Shown in pieces: positions 24,267 to 33,388 of a stretch of DNA of 49,536 nucleotides. Origin of the DNA: Pseudomonadota bacterium (lineage in GTDB: Bacteria > Myxococcota_A > Bradymonadia > UBA4248); NCBI GenBank assembly GCA_017441205.1, contig JAFRYG010000174.1:1-49536 (forward strand), given 5' to 3'. Below the pieces are notes generated by a model. It did not search any database and was not told the origin of the DNA. It saw only the letters and a program-made list of their open reading frames with translations. Both the position numbers and the translations under genes were made by a program. Numbering within the stretch: position 1 is the first letter of the stretch; the number at the start of each line of letters is the position of its first letter.

Positions 24267-25589
24267 TTACTTTTCGATGCCGGGACCGAGGACGCGGCTT
24301 CCCTGCGCAGTAATCAGGATATCATCTTCGATACGGATGCCACGGCAGTCCCTGTATTTTTCGAGTTCATCGTATCGAATGAAATCGGCGAGGTGTTTTT
24401 TGGCCGCCCATCGATCGATAAGTTCGGGAATGAAGTAACAACCGGGTTCGACGGTAATGACGAATCCGGGTTCGAGGCGGCGGGCGAGTCGGAGTGCATC
24501 GAGTCCGAACTGAGTTGAACGCTTTGTTCCCGGGGCATAGCCGACATCATCGCCGTAGTTTTCCATGTCGTGCGCATCGAGTCCCAGCATATGTCCGATG
24601 CCGTGCGGCATGAACAGCGCATGTGCGCCCTGAATGAGCGAATCTTCGATATTGCCTTTCATCAGGCCGATATCCTGGAGTGCGGCCGTCAGGGCACGGC
24701 ATGCGGCCATATGTACATCGTACTGCGTCGTTCCGACGATTCCGGTTTGTTCGATGCCGGCCAACTGTGCTCTCAGAACTGCGTCATAGAGCATTTGCTG
24801 ACGATCCGAAAAGACATCGCCGGCGGGGAAGGTGCGCGTAATATCTGCACAATATCCGAGTTCCGATTCCGAACCGCAATCGATCAGCACCATATCGCCG
24901 GATTCGATGCGATGATGGTAAGTTTCGTTGTGAAGCGTCTCACCGTGCGTCGTCACGATGGGATTGAAAGCCTGATCGCGTTCTTTGGCGATGGCCGGTG
25001 CAAGCAATGCCGCGACGATATCGGATTCGAGTTTTCCGGGTTCAATGGCAGCGCGTGCATTGGCAATCATCCTTCGTGTGAGTGCGATTGCGGATTCGAT
25101 CTGTGCGATTTCGGCGTCATCCTTGATGGAACGAAGTGCGATGATGCCTCTTCCCAGTTCGCGGGAAGCGTGTTTTGGCAGATCGGAAACCGGCAGCCCC
25201 GTCCATTCAGAGAGTCTCAGCTTGAGCTGAAAATCGTAGGGCTCGATCCAGAGTGTGGATTTGCCGATATCATTGGCGAGTTTTCTGTAATCGGCGATGC
25301 CTTCGATACTGGCCAAATCGGCGAGTTCTCGCGGAGATGGAACTGGCCCGGTCCAGATCACATCACCGGGATCCGGTGCGGAGACGTAGAGTTTTTCGGT
25401 ACCATCGGCCAGGATCATCAGTGCGGCATCGGGTTCATTCAATCCCGTGAAGTATCTGAATGTCGAATCCTGATGAAATGGATAGATTTCGGCCGGATAA
25501 TTGCGGGGGACATGGGTTGCGGAAAGGATGAGGATATCGCCCTGTGGCACGAGTTTTCTGAGCTGCAGGCGTCTTTGAGCGTAATTCAT
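24267..25589 (-). CDS. pepP: Xaa-Pro aminopeptidase (aminopeptidase P, M24B)
   Basis: This is a 440-residue protein of typical length. It removes an N-terminal residue before proline in the cytoplasm using two Mn2+. The N-terminal creatinase-type domain (1-165) has FRYFTGLNEPDAALMI. The C-terminal pita-bread domain has all five metal ligands: Asp237 (VLIDCGSE), Asp249 (CADITRTFP), His333 (PHGIGHMLGLD), Glu381 (TVEPGCYF) and Glu421 (GIRIEDDILIT). It stands alone; a GC-rich palindrome cluster and the SH3-peptidase genes lie beyond its start. Confidence 0.94.
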   Translation of the reverse strand: MNYAQRRLQLRKLVPQGDILILSATHVPRNYPAEIYPFHQDSTFRYFTGLNEPDAALMILADGTEKLYVSAPDPGDVIWTGPVPSPRELADLASIEGIADYRKLANDIGKSTLWIEPYDFQLKLRLSEWTGLPVSDLPKHASRELGRGIIALRSIKDDAEIAQIESAIALTRRMIANARAAIEPGKLESDIVAALLAPAIAKERDQAFNPIVTTHGETLHNETYHHRIESGDMVLIDCGSESELGYCADITRTFPAGDVFSDRQQMLYDAVLRAQLAGIEQTGIVGTTQYDVHMAACRALTAALQDIGLMKGNIEDSLIQGAHALFMPHGIGHMLGLDAHDMENYGDDVGYAPGTKRSTQFGLDALRLARRLEPGFVITVEPGCYFIPELIDRWAAKKHLADFIRYDELEKYRDCRGIRIEDDILITAQGSRVLGPGIEK

Positions 25590-25625
25590 GGGTTAACTCC
25601 CTGACAAAACCAAGAGAATTTGCGC

Positions 25626-25685
25626 ACCGTAGCAGCAGCGCTGCCAGGGGCGCAGGCGAGCCGTAGCGACTCTGTCGCAAGGCGA
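25626..25685. repeat. Two short covarying hairpins with CCGTA/AGGCG flanks
   Basis: CCGTA followed by a GCAGC/GCTGC hairpin and GGGGCG (25626-25651) is repeated as CCGTA, a GCGAC/GTCGC hairpin and AAGGCG (25659-25682). The flanks are similar while the stems differ. An A-run follows. Function unknown. Confidence 0.5.
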
Positions 25686-25793
25686 GCAAAAAAAAAAGAT
25701 AAAAATACGCACTTAAATGAATTTTTCTGTAATAATGCTGGTAGATGTGAAGTGTGATAACTGTAGAGAAATCATTGTAAAGGGAGAACAGAG

Positions 25794-26993
25794 ATGGACA
25801 AATTAGGCGTCAAAGCATCCAAGCTTGAAGCTGAGAAATTTTCATCCGGCAAATCGACGATAGCGCGTTCTGGCATCAGCCAGCGGGGCATTTCAGCGTC
25901 GACTGCCTCGAGGCTTCAATCCATATTTCGGCAGCGAGGATGGAGCCGGGTCAGGCCGGGAAGTACGCTTTCGGGAACAGTTTCGAAGCAGGACGATCCG
26001 ATTGGGACAGCCAAAGTGACGTGCAGTTCCCTGAATGTGAGAAGCGGTGCGGGATCGAACTATGAGCGCATCGGAGGTCTGACACAGGGCAAACAGGTTC
26101 AGGTCTATGAAGAAAAAGATGGCTGGCTGAAGATCAAATACGGCACGGGTTTTGGATGGATCAGCAAGCAATTTACTGACTTTAAGGGTCCGGACAAGCC
26201 CTTTGAATCGTACCAGGTCAGGGTTACGGCGGATGTTGGTCTGCGAGTTCGCGACAAGGCCGGCAATGGCGGCACACCGGCGGATGGTTCGGAAATTCTT
26301 GGATTGCTTTCGTATGGCACTGTCGTGACGGTTTTGGATGAAAAGAATGGCTGGTTCAAAATCGACTATGACGGCAAGGAAGGTTGGATTTGCGGAGATT
26401 TTGTCGAGAAATACGAACCGCCCGTTCTCGTTGAAGGGTCCGGCGGTATTATTCCGGAAGGGTGTTCGGGTGTTGGCATCAACGTTCCGATCGATCCACA
26501 GGACACAGGCTACAACTGTGGTGCTGCATCGGGGGCGATGTCCCTTGCGGGGCGCGGCCTAAACATTACGGAAAAGCAGGTGGCATCGGCAGCCGGAACG
26601 AATACGAGTGGTTCAATCGTCTATAAAGTGCGCGATGCCTTGAATTCGTTTGCCGGTGCGGGGACTTACCGCTGGACACAGATGGAGAATTATTCGGCCA
26701 ACGATTTCTTCAACGCAATGAAAACGAGCATTGCTGCGAAATGTCTTCCCGTTGCGCGCATTAAGACGACCCGCTTCAAGAATATATTTGGCTATGGTTC
26801 CGATGGTCATTATGTTTGCATTGCCGGTGCGTACGAGACGAGCGGCGGCGTCAAACGCCTCATTGTCAATGATCCTTACAGCGGCAAGTGGAGTTCGTCA
26901 AACCCGACGGGACAGAAGCTGGACATGAACGCGAGTGATCTGCATCAATGCGGCAAGGATAAGGGCGAAGCTTATTTTATTCACAACGCCTGA
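25794..26993 (+). CDS. SH3-SH3-C39-like cysteine peptidase, no signal peptide
   Basis: This is a 399-residue protein. The start follows AAGGGAGAA. The first 65 residues are basic and polar with no hydrophobic signal. Two SH3 domains follow (about 70-130 and 140-205), with VTCSSLNVRSGAGSNYERIGGL and GWISKQF motifs. A C39_2 papain-like domain covers 225-395, with an intact triad: Cys242 (YNCGAASGAMSL), His339 (GHYVCIAGAYE) and Asp360 (VNDPYSGKW). SH3 domains of this kind usually bind cell-wall peptides, so a wall or peptide hydrolase is likely. The linker SKQDDPIGTAKVTCSSLNVR is shared with the next two genes. It ends at a terminator, so it is a separate transcript. Confidence 0.85.
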   Translation: MDKLGVKASKLEAEKFSSGKSTIARSGISQRGISASTASRLQSIFRQRGWSRVRPGSTLSGTVSKQDDPIGTAKVTCSSLNVRSGAGSNYERIGGLTQGKQVQVYEEKDGWLKIKYGTGFGWISKQFTDFKGPDKPFESYQVRVTADVGLRVRDKAGNGGTPADGSEILGLLSYGTVVTVLDEKNGWFKIDYDGKEGWICGDFVEKYEPPVLVEGSGGIIPEGCSGVGINVPIDPQDTGYNCGAASGAMSLAGRGLNITEKQVASAAGTNTSGSIVYKVRDALNSFAGAGTYRWTQMENYSANDFFNAMKTSIAAKCLPVARIKTTRFKNIFGYGSDGHYVCIAGAYETSGGVKRLIVNDPYSGKWSSSNPTGQKLDMNASDLHQCGKDKGEAYFIHNA

Positions 26994-27011
26994 CAACGGT
27001 TAAAAGCGGAC

Positions 27012-27042
27012 AAAAAAAGCAGACGTTTGTCTGCTTTTTTTT
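27012..27042. terminator. Bidirectional terminator
   Basis: The stem GCAGAC/GTCTGC with loop GTTT is flanked by seven A on the left and eight T on the right, just after the SH3-C39 gene. Confidence 0.92.
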
Positions 27043-27137
27043 GCTTAAAAGCTGGCTAAAAAGCGAATTAAATGAGACAATATGAGATAGGTGTATTGTG
27101 ATTGAATTGTAATAATAAACCTAAACTGGAGAATGAC

Positions 27138-28142
27138 ATGTTAAGCCCAAAGATGAGTCAAAATCTGGCCAGGAAAGCATCCAGATATGCCTCACTGAAG
27201 TTTCCTCGCAGGCGCAGCCCAGCCCGGACTTCGACCGATTCGGGTGAGCAGCAATCATCGGTCTCGAAGCAGAGCGATCCCCTTGGCAGTGTCAAGGTGA
27301 CTTGCAGTTCACTCAATGTCAGGGCGGGAGCAGGAACGAATTACGAACGTCTGGGAGGTCTTACCGGAGGCAAGTCAGTCGAGTATTACGAAGAGAAAGA
27401 CGGCTGGCTTCGCATCAAATACGGCACCCAGGATGGCTGGATTTGCGCCAAATATACAGACTACAAAGCACCGGAGCCCAAGCCGGACCCCAAACCTGAG
27501 CCCAAGCAGGTTGTGACGACCGACGTTCTTCGTCTTCGCGACAAGGCTGGCAACGGCGGAGATCCGGCACCGGATTCCAAGATCCTGGATGAAATGCCTG
27601 CAGGGACGCTTCTGACTGTCACGGATGAGCAAAACGGCTGGTATGAGGTCACCTATAATGGCAAGACAGGCTGGTGCTGTGCGGAATTTACCAAGGAGTA
27701 TACACCGATTGTCGGAGGGGACGCGCAAACGAAGGCCATCAATTATGCAGCACAATTTTTAGGTCAAAAGACGCACGATCTTTGCGGAACGATTCCATAT
27801 CTGGAAGATCTGAGCTGGTACGGACCGAGCAATGGCGGATATGATCTGAACTGTGCCAACTTTGCCTGTGCCATTCTGCAGAATTTCAATCTGATTGGTT
27901 CGCATACCAATCTCGTTGACTCGATGCATGGCTTGTGCACGAATTTCGGCTATCACAAGCTTTCGGACATCAGCCAGTCGAAACCGGGCGATGTCTGGCT
28001 CAGTTCCGGCCATGCAGAACTCGTGTACAGCAATGACGGATCGACGGTGAAGCTGATTGGTTCGAACAACGTCGAACCGGATGTTCAATACGTCTCGATC
28101 AACAATCCCTATACCTCTGCGACACTCTATTCACTGCAATAA
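27138..28142 (+). CDS. SH3-SH3-NlpC/P60-like peptidase, no signal peptide
   Basis: This is a 334-residue protein. The start at 27138 follows GGAG by 6 bases; an in-frame TTG at 27102 is less likely. The N-terminal region lacks a signal peptide and carries KFPRRRSPAR (21-30), then the shared SVSKQSDPLG linker. SH3 domains span ~50-110 and ~124-187, separated by a PEPKPDPKPEPK linker. The C-terminal domain is NlpC/P60-like: Cys239 (YDLNCANFACAIL), His292 (SSGHAELVY) and a polar third residue near GSNN (310). Such enzymes cut peptidoglycan stem peptides. It is a tandem paralogue of the next gene, 41 bases downstream, likely in one operon. Confidence 0.84.
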   Translation: MLSPKMSQNLARKASRYASLKFPRRRSPARTSTDSGEQQSSVSKQSDPLGSVKVTCSSLNVRAGAGTNYERLGGLTGGKSVEYYEEKDGWLRIKYGTQDGWICAKYTDYKAPEPKPDPKPEPKQVVTTDVLRLRDKAGNGGDPAPDSKILDEMPAGTLLTVTDEQNGWYEVTYNGKTGWCCAEFTKEYTPIVGGDAQTKAINYAAQFLGQKTHDLCGTIPYLEDLSWYGPSNGGYDLNCANFACAILQNFNLIGSHTNLVDSMHGLCTNFGYHKLSDISQSKPGDVWLSSGHAELVYSNDGSTVKLIGSNNVEPDVQYVSINNPYTSATLYSLQ

Positions 28143-28183
28143 TATACGTAATATAACGGAAATATAAGCAACAGGAGGTTTTT

Positions 28184-29317
28184 ATGGCGAGTCTTTCTGC
28201 ACTGAAAAAAATCCTTGCCCAACGCGCTGCAAGCCAGCAGCAAAATACCAAAAAGAGTCAGACGGTGCGCAAATTTCCGCGAAGGCGTTCTCCGGCAGCT
28301 CCTTCGGTTTCCAAACAGAGTGATCCCATTGGCACAGCTACCGTGACATGCAGTTCACTCAATGTACGCAACGGAGCGGGGACGCAGTATGAGCGCATCG
28401 GCGGTCTTACGAATGGCAAAGTAGTCGAGGTTTATGAGGAAAAAGGCGGTTGGCTGCGGATCAAATATGGTTCACAGGACGGCTGGATCAGCAAACAATA
28501 TACGGATTACAAACCGAATACAGTAGTCACACCGGATCCACAGCCGGATCCTCAGCCGGATCCACAGCCGGATCCTCAGCCGGATCCCCCCGAAAGCTTC
28601 ACCTCGTATCAAGCGAAAGTTACTTCATCAAACGGAGTAAACGTCCGCGACGTACCGGGGAACGGGACCAATGCCGCACCGGGATCAACCATCCTCGGCG
28701 CCATCGGTTATGGCACCGTCGTTACGGTACTTGATGAACAGAATGGATGGCTAAAAATCAACTATGGCGGTCAGGAAGGATGGATTTGCGGAACCTGGAC
28801 AGAAAAGGTTGGCGGCGGAAACGTCCAGGATCCCCAGAATCCTCAGAATCCCCAAAATCCGGAGAACCCGCCCATCAATCCTGGTACGGGTCAAAAAGCA
28901 GCCGTCGACCTGGCTTATTCCTTCCTCGGTCAGACGACAAAGAACCTGCTTGGAACACTGCCCTATCTGCAGGATTTGAGCGGCATCAGCGGTACAAACA
29001 ACGGTTACGACCTGAACTGCGCCAACTTTGTTTCGGCGATTCTGCAGAACTGCGGTCTTCTGGGCAGTCATTCCAACACAGTTGACGGCGTTCGGAGTCT
29101 GTGTACGTCCTTCGGCTACCACACGACGAGCAAGGGCAGCTGCAAACCCGGCGATGTCTGGTGCAATGCCTACCATACCGAACTTGTTTATGAAAACAAC
29201 GGCGGCAACGTAAAGCTCATTGGTTCAAACAACGGCGGCGACGATATCCAGGAAATTTCGATTGACGGATGGAGCGCCGGTTATTACAGCGACGCGACCT
29301 ACTACTCACTGCAATAA
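28184..29317 (+). CDS. SH3-SH3-NlpC/P60-like peptidase, no signal peptide
   Basis: This is a 377-residue protein with a strong AGGAGG site 6 bases before the start. There is no signal peptide; KFPRRRSPAA occurs at 30-39 and SVSKQSDPIG at 41-50. SH3 domains span ~50-110 and ~140-207. The linkers are simple repeats: PDPQ units from a 12-base DNA repeat near 28540-28585 and QNP units near 28826-28865. The catalytic domain has Cys279 (YDLNCANFVSAIL), His331 (AYHTELVY) and GSNN at 347-350. It is closest to the preceding gene; the two differ most in linker length, as expected after duplication with slippage. Confidence 0.84.
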   Translation: MASLSALKKILAQRAASQQQNTKKSQTVRKFPRRRSPAAPSVSKQSDPIGTATVTCSSLNVRNGAGTQYERIGGLTNGKVVEVYEEKGGWLRIKYGSQDGWISKQYTDYKPNTVVTPDPQPDPQPDPQPDPQPDPPESFTSYQAKVTSSNGVNVRDVPGNGTNAAPGSTILGAIGYGTVVTVLDEQNGWLKINYGGQEGWICGTWTEKVGGGNVQDPQNPQNPQNPENPPINPGTGQKAAVDLAYSFLGQTTKNLLGTLPYLQDLSGISGTNNGYDLNCANFVSAILQNCGLLGSHSNTVDGVRSLCTSFGYHTTSKGSCKPGDVWCNAYHTELVYENNGGNVKLIGSNNGGDDIQEISIDGWSAGYYSDATYYSLQ

Positions 29318-29331
29318 AATCCCCCCGAGTG

Positions 29332-29394
29332 CAATTGGCAATCCTGCGAGCGATTTTTATCTTTTCCCAATCCTCCGAAAACGATTGCCAATTG
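29332..29394. repeat. 12-bp inverted repeat after the peptidase genes
   Basis: CAATTGGCAATC (29332-29343) and GATTGCCAATTG (29383-29394) are perfect inverted copies 39 bases apart, starting 14 bases after the last peptidase stop. There is no T-run. It may be a processing or termination structure. The remaining spacer to 29587 shows no gene. Confidence 0.7.
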
Positions 29395-29587
29395 TCCGGG
29401 TGAAGCCGCACATTCTGAGAAAACAACAGGTTATTTACCGATAAGTAAATTCGATTTTCCCTCTCTGTGCATCATTTGAATAAACCCATAACGAGAGCGT
29501 TTAAATGGGTTTGACTGTCAGAACGGACAATTCCCTTGCCCTCCTGAGTATGTCTGGATTTATCCTCGAATTATTCTCAAAAGCAGC

Positions 29588-32002
29588 ATGAGTTTTAAGA
29601 AATTCATACAGTTTAACCTTGCAAAACGTTGGTTTGTTCTTGGTTTCTTTATTTTAATCACAGCCCTGGCAGCCACGCAGCTTCCCAAACTCAAATTTGA
29701 TTTCAGCCCGGAAGCGATGCTGGAATTCAGCCAGGAAGAGATCGATTATCAGAATGCATTTAACGAGAAATTCCAGACCAACCCGAACATTTTTCTGCTG
29801 GTATTTTCACATGACGAGACGCTTTTGACGCCGGAAGCGCTCAAGGATCTGCGAGATCTCACGTACATCATGGAAGAGATTCCCGGTGTTGCCGGGACCT
29901 ACAGTCTGGCGAAAGTTCCGGACAACGACCAGGATAATGTCGGGCTTGGAACATTGTTCCGCAAGCAGCTGCCTCCCCTTGTACCAAAGGGCGAGATTAC
30001 GTCTGCGGATGCAGAAAAAGTATCGAATCGCGTATCCACCTCCGGGATAATCCAAAAAGCACTGATTTCGGAAGATGGCCAGAATGCGCTGATCATGCTG
30101 ATGCTGGATCCGAAGCATGTCGATCCGGATGATTTTTATCCCGTTTATCAAAAAGCAGACGAACTCATCGAGAAGTGGAAGCAAGCTGACAACAATTCCG
30201 AGTATCGGATCGATTACGGCGGGCTGCCCTATATTCGTTCCATCACCGTCAATACCATGAAGCGCGAACAAATTATTTTATGGCCGATTGTCGGGCTGCT
30301 TTATGTTCTGGCGCTGTGCGTGGTATTTCGGTCATTCTGGCAGGCGATCATGCCGCTCATCTGCATTGGCTGCGTCATTGTGTGGGCGATAGCGATCATG
30401 GTTCTGACCGACATGCCGGTAACGATGATCAACAATACGCTGCCGCTGCTCATTCTCGTCATTGGTGTAACCAATGGCATATATGTCGTCATGCGCATGC
30501 TCGACGAACGCCGCAAGGGCAAGGACAAGCCCAAAGCCATTACCGACGGCGTTTATCGCGTAGCCCTTGCAACACTTCTGACGACAGCGACCACGAGCAT
30601 TGGATTTGGATCACTTCTCGTTGCCAAAACAAAGATACTCAATGGTTTTGGCGGCATTACAGCACTCGCCGTCATGCTCATCTACGTCGCCATCATCTTT
30701 TTGATGCCTCAGGCGATATCTCTGATCAAGCTTGAGCCCAAAAAGAAATCATCGCCGGATGAACCCAGAGATGGTTTCGTTGAACACGTTCTCGGCGGAC
30801 TCACGGACTTCACGGTGAAGTACCGGAAGTTTATCATTGCGGCATCGATCATCGTATTTGCCGTATGTCTTGGCGTTGCCAGTCAGATTAGTTTTGACAG
30901 CAAAGTCAACGATGTGTTCCCCGACGAGCATGAAATTACCCAAACCAATACCCTGATTGAGCAAAAGCTTGGCGGCATGCTTCCGGTCGAAGTTGATCTC
31001 TGGACCAAGGAAGAGAATTACTTCCGCAACGTCGAGAACATGTCGGTTCTGTGCGATTTTCAGGAAAAGCTGAAACAAACCGAGGGCATTCTGAGTGCCA
31101 TATCGCTCTGCAGCGTTGTTGAAGAAGGCGGTCTGTCGTTCAAAGGCGAAACCCAACCCGAACAAAGAGAACTGAGCAAGATTCTGATGGGCATTCGCCA
31201 GCTTCAGCCTGAACAGTACAACAGCTTCATTACAGCCGATGGGAACAATGTCCATGTCAGCCTTCGCATTCCGGACAACGGTTTTGAGAACTCCAAACAG
31301 ATTATTGCAGACATTAAAAAACTCGCGCAATCGACTTATGGGGATACGCCAGTTGAGTATCGTCTGACGGGGATTGGCTACAATTCGACGCTCGGTCTCG
31401 ATCATTTTATGACGGATCTGTTTACCTCTCTGCTGACGGCATTTGTGATCATTTTTGGCTTATTGTTCTTTGCATTCCGATCATTCTGGTCTGGTTCTGT
31501 GGCGATTCTGCCCAACCTGATCCCCATCAGCATGACGCTCGCATTTTTGCCGCTTTACGGATACAACCTCAATACGACATCCGTGCTTGTTTTTACGATC
31601 AGCATTGGTCTTGCTGTCGACAACTCCATTCACATCATCACCCGCTTCCGCCAGGAATACCGAGGGTCGCGCACGGTTCCCGAAGCGCTGCGAATATCCA
31701 TGACGAGTTCAGGACGCGCGATTCTGCAGTCCAATATTATGCTGTGTTCAGGCCTGGCCGCATTGCTGTATTCCAACTTCGATCCCATTCAGCGCGTCGG
31801 AGTACTTACGCTCACTACAATTGGTGCAGCACTCGTCGTTTCACTGTTCCTCATACCTGCAGAAATTGCCTGTATTGGCCATAAAATGCGATTACCCAGA
31901 TTTGCGAAAGAGCTAACCAATACGTTCCCCGTCCCCGAACAGCATTCGACCGATGAATCCACAGAATCCCCAACGCCCTTCAAGGAACCCGTCAATGAAT
32001 GA
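29588..32002 (+). CDS. RND-superfamily (MMPL-type) inner-membrane exporter
   Basis: This is an 804-residue protein with twelve predicted membrane segments in two matching halves, each with a large periplasmic loop after its first segment. Half one opens FNLAKRWFVLGFFILITALAA; half two opens YRKFIIAASIIVFAVCLGVA. MMPL/SSD-type cores are visible as PLLILVIGVTNGIYVVMRMLDERR and VLVFTISIGLAVDNSIHIITRFRQEY. The family includes hopanoid and lipid exporters (HpnN, MmpL), driven by the proton gradient. The gene overlaps the start of fni by 8 bases, so the two are translationally coupled, which hints at an isoprenoid-derived lipid cargo. That cargo is inference. Confidence 0.85.
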   Translation: MSFKKFIQFNLAKRWFVLGFFILITALAATQLPKLKFDFSPEAMLEFSQEEIDYQNAFNEKFQTNPNIFLLVFSHDETLLTPEALKDLRDLTYIMEEIPGVAGTYSLAKVPDNDQDNVGLGTLFRKQLPPLVPKGEITSADAEKVSNRVSTSGIIQKALISEDGQNALIMLMLDPKHVDPDDFYPVYQKADELIEKWKQADNNSEYRIDYGGLPYIRSITVNTMKREQIILWPIVGLLYVLALCVVFRSFWQAIMPLICIGCVIVWAIAIMVLTDMPVTMINNTLPLLILVIGVTNGIYVVMRMLDERRKGKDKPKAITDGVYRVALATLLTTATTSIGFGSLLVAKTKILNGFGGITALAVMLIYVAIIFLMPQAISLIKLEPKKKSSPDEPRDGFVEHVLGGLTDFTVKYRKFIIAASIIVFAVCLGVASQISFDSKVNDVFPDEHEITQTNTLIEQKLGGMLPVEVDLWTKEENYFRNVENMSVLCDFQEKLKQTEGILSAISLCSVVEEGGLSFKGETQPEQRELSKILMGIRQLQPEQYNSFITADGNNVHVSLRIPDNGFENSKQIIADIKKLAQSTYGDTPVEYRLTGIGYNSTLGLDHFMTDLFTSLLTAFVIIFGLLFFAFRSFWSGSVAILPNLIPISMTLAFLPLYGYNLNTTSVLVFTISIGLAVDNSIHIITRFRQEYRGSRTVPEALRISMTSSGRAILQSNIMLCSGLAALLYSNFDPIQRVGVLTLTTIGAALVVSLFLIPAEIACIGHKMRLPRFAKELTNTFPVPEQHSTDESTESPTPFKEPVNE

Positions 32003-33005
32003 CGCGTCAGAAACCATTTCGGAACGCAAACAGACCCATCTAAATCTGTGTCTGAATGAACGCGTTCGTGGAAACGGTGCGGATTTGTCGGGCGTCCGGC
32101 TTCCCTACGATGCGCTTTTTTCGGTCAGTCCGGAACAGCTCGACACTTCGGGCAAAATTGCCGGTATTCCGGTTTCTTTTCCGCTGATGTTCGGAGCCAT
32201 GACAGGGGGGACACCGGCTGCTGCTGCCTTCAATACCGCCCTCAGGAAAATCGCGGACAAATATGGGTTAGCCATGGAACTCGGTTCGATGCGAGCCCTG
32301 ATCCACGATGGTACATTACTGAGTACCTACGGAACCGGAGAGGTTCAGGCACTCTTTGCCAATATTGGCTGTTCCGAAATAACGCCTTCGAATGCGAGTC
32401 AAATTCTCGAAACATGCAAAAGACTGGGGGCTTCGGGATTGTGCATTCATCTGAACGGACTTCAGGAATGGATGCAGGAAGAAGGAAACCACGCATTTTC
32501 GTGCTCAACAGACACATTATCAGCCTTTATCGCCCGTTTTCCCCTTCCCGTTCTCATCAAAGAAGTCGGATCCGGAATCGGCGGGAAATGCGCCCAAAAG
32601 ATCGCCCGCCTGCCCATTGCCGGCATCGAAACCGCCAGTCTTGGCGGAACATCGTGGATCCGAATAGAAGCCATGCGCAGAAACATCCCGGTATCTGCCC
32701 AAAATGTCGAAGCCCTGAATGATTTGGGATATGATGCCGTAACCGCCATAAAAGATTGCCGCAAATACCTCGACAAAGGCCAGACTCTGATTGCTTCGGG
32801 CGGCATCAGCAATGCCGTCGATCTCGTCAAATGCCTGTATCTGGGTGCTGATATGGCTGCAATTGCCCAGCCATTATATGCGGCCTGGCATGACGCAGGC
32901 GAGGACGGGATCGAAGCTTTCGTTTCGGAATGGATCGAAATCGGAAAATTGACCTGGCGCAGTACGGGATGCCGGGATCTGAAGACGCTCCAATGCGCTG
33001 GGTAA
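31995..33005 (+). CDS. fni: Type 2 isopentenyl-diphosphate delta-isomerase
   Basis: This is a 336-residue protein. The start at 31995 (MNDASETISERKQTHLNLCL) follows AAGGA by 8 bases; an in-frame ATG at 31953 is possible. It interconverts IPP and DMAPP using FMN and Mg2+. Visible motifs are an N-terminal RKQTHLNLC, FGAMTGGTPAAAAFNTALRKIADKYGLAMELGSMRALI for FMN and product binding, HLNGLQEWMQEEG, PVLIKEVGSGIGGKCAQK, and TLIASGGISNAVDLVKCLYLGADMAAIAQPL for FMN phosphate. Substitutions in the usually strict HLNxxQE and GxSN-type motifs are few. It overlaps the MMPL exporter gene upstream. Confidence 0.9.
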   Translation: MNDASETISERKQTHLNLCLNERVRGNGADLSGVRLPYDALFSVSPEQLDTSGKIAGIPVSFPLMFGAMTGGTPAAAAFNTALRKIADKYGLAMELGSMRALIHDGTLLSTYGTGEVQALFANIGCSEITPSNASQILETCKRLGASGLCIHLNGLQEWMQEEGNHAFSCSTDTLSAFIARFPLPVLIKEVGSGIGGKCAQKIARLPIAGIETASLGGTSWIRIEAMRRNIPVSAQNVEALNDLGYDAVTAIKDCRKYLDKGQTLIASGGISNAVDLVKCLYLGADMAAIAQPLYAAWHDAGEDGIEAFVSEWIEIGKLTWRSTGCRDLKTLQCAG

Positions 33006-33140
33006 GGCGATTTTCTTCTGTGGATGGCATGATGGCATTGTTTTTGGCTATGTACGGCCACGGTGTTGATCCCAGCTCAGCGCTTATCAACACTCTCGTC
33101 ATACTGAGCCTTGTTTTTGGGGCTGGGCGACGCCCTTGAA

Positions 33141-33169
33141 CGGCGCTATTTGCAGGCAAATACGCGCCG
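33141..33169 (+). repeat. Family A nested palindrome
   Basis: Outer arms CGGCGC/GCGCCG, inner arms TATTTGC/GCAAATA, loop AG, bulged C at 33163. This is the most compact copy. It lies in a 497-base gap (33006-33502) that holds only family A elements and a promoter. Confidence 0.9.
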
Positions 33170-33231
33170 CACTCTTATGCGGAGGGGGCTGAATGCTTAT
33201 GTTTTTATTTGGAGGGGGAGGTGCCCCCTGC

Positions 33232-33336
33232 GCTGCTATTGGCGCGGCGTATGAACATAGCCGCGCCCGCAGGGCGTATGGAGCCGCATGTTCCCCGAAG
33301 GGGGACCAGGCGACATAGCCCGCGCCAATACGCAGC
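33232..33336 (+). repeat. Family A palindrome with two further copies inside it
   Basis: The outer copy has arms GCTGC/GCAGC, inner arms TATTGGCGC (33237-33245) and GCGCCAATA (33322-33330), and a bulged C at 33331. Between its inner arms lie two copies in the opposite orientation: 33243-33265 (arms CGCGGC/GCCGCG, inner TAT/ATA, unpaired G at 33249) and 33272-33321 (arms GGGC/GCCC, inner TATG/CATA, unpaired G at 33276). Confidence 0.88.
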
Positions 33337-33388
33337 TACCCCCCGATACATTGCCCGCTGCGTCCGACAAAAATAACCGGATATTTAT

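Noticed and set aside
24570..25604. 344-codon plus-strand frame over aminopeptidase P
   Set aside because: It lies antisense to a gene with all M24 metal ligands and shows no recognisable domain or ribosome site.
27198..27227. Tat export signal from FPRRRSP
   Set aside because: There is no S-R-R-x-F-L-K pattern and no hydrophobic segment after the arginines.
32930..33139. 69-codon frame after fni
   Set aside because: It overlaps the end of fni in another frame and has no ribosome site or recognisable character.
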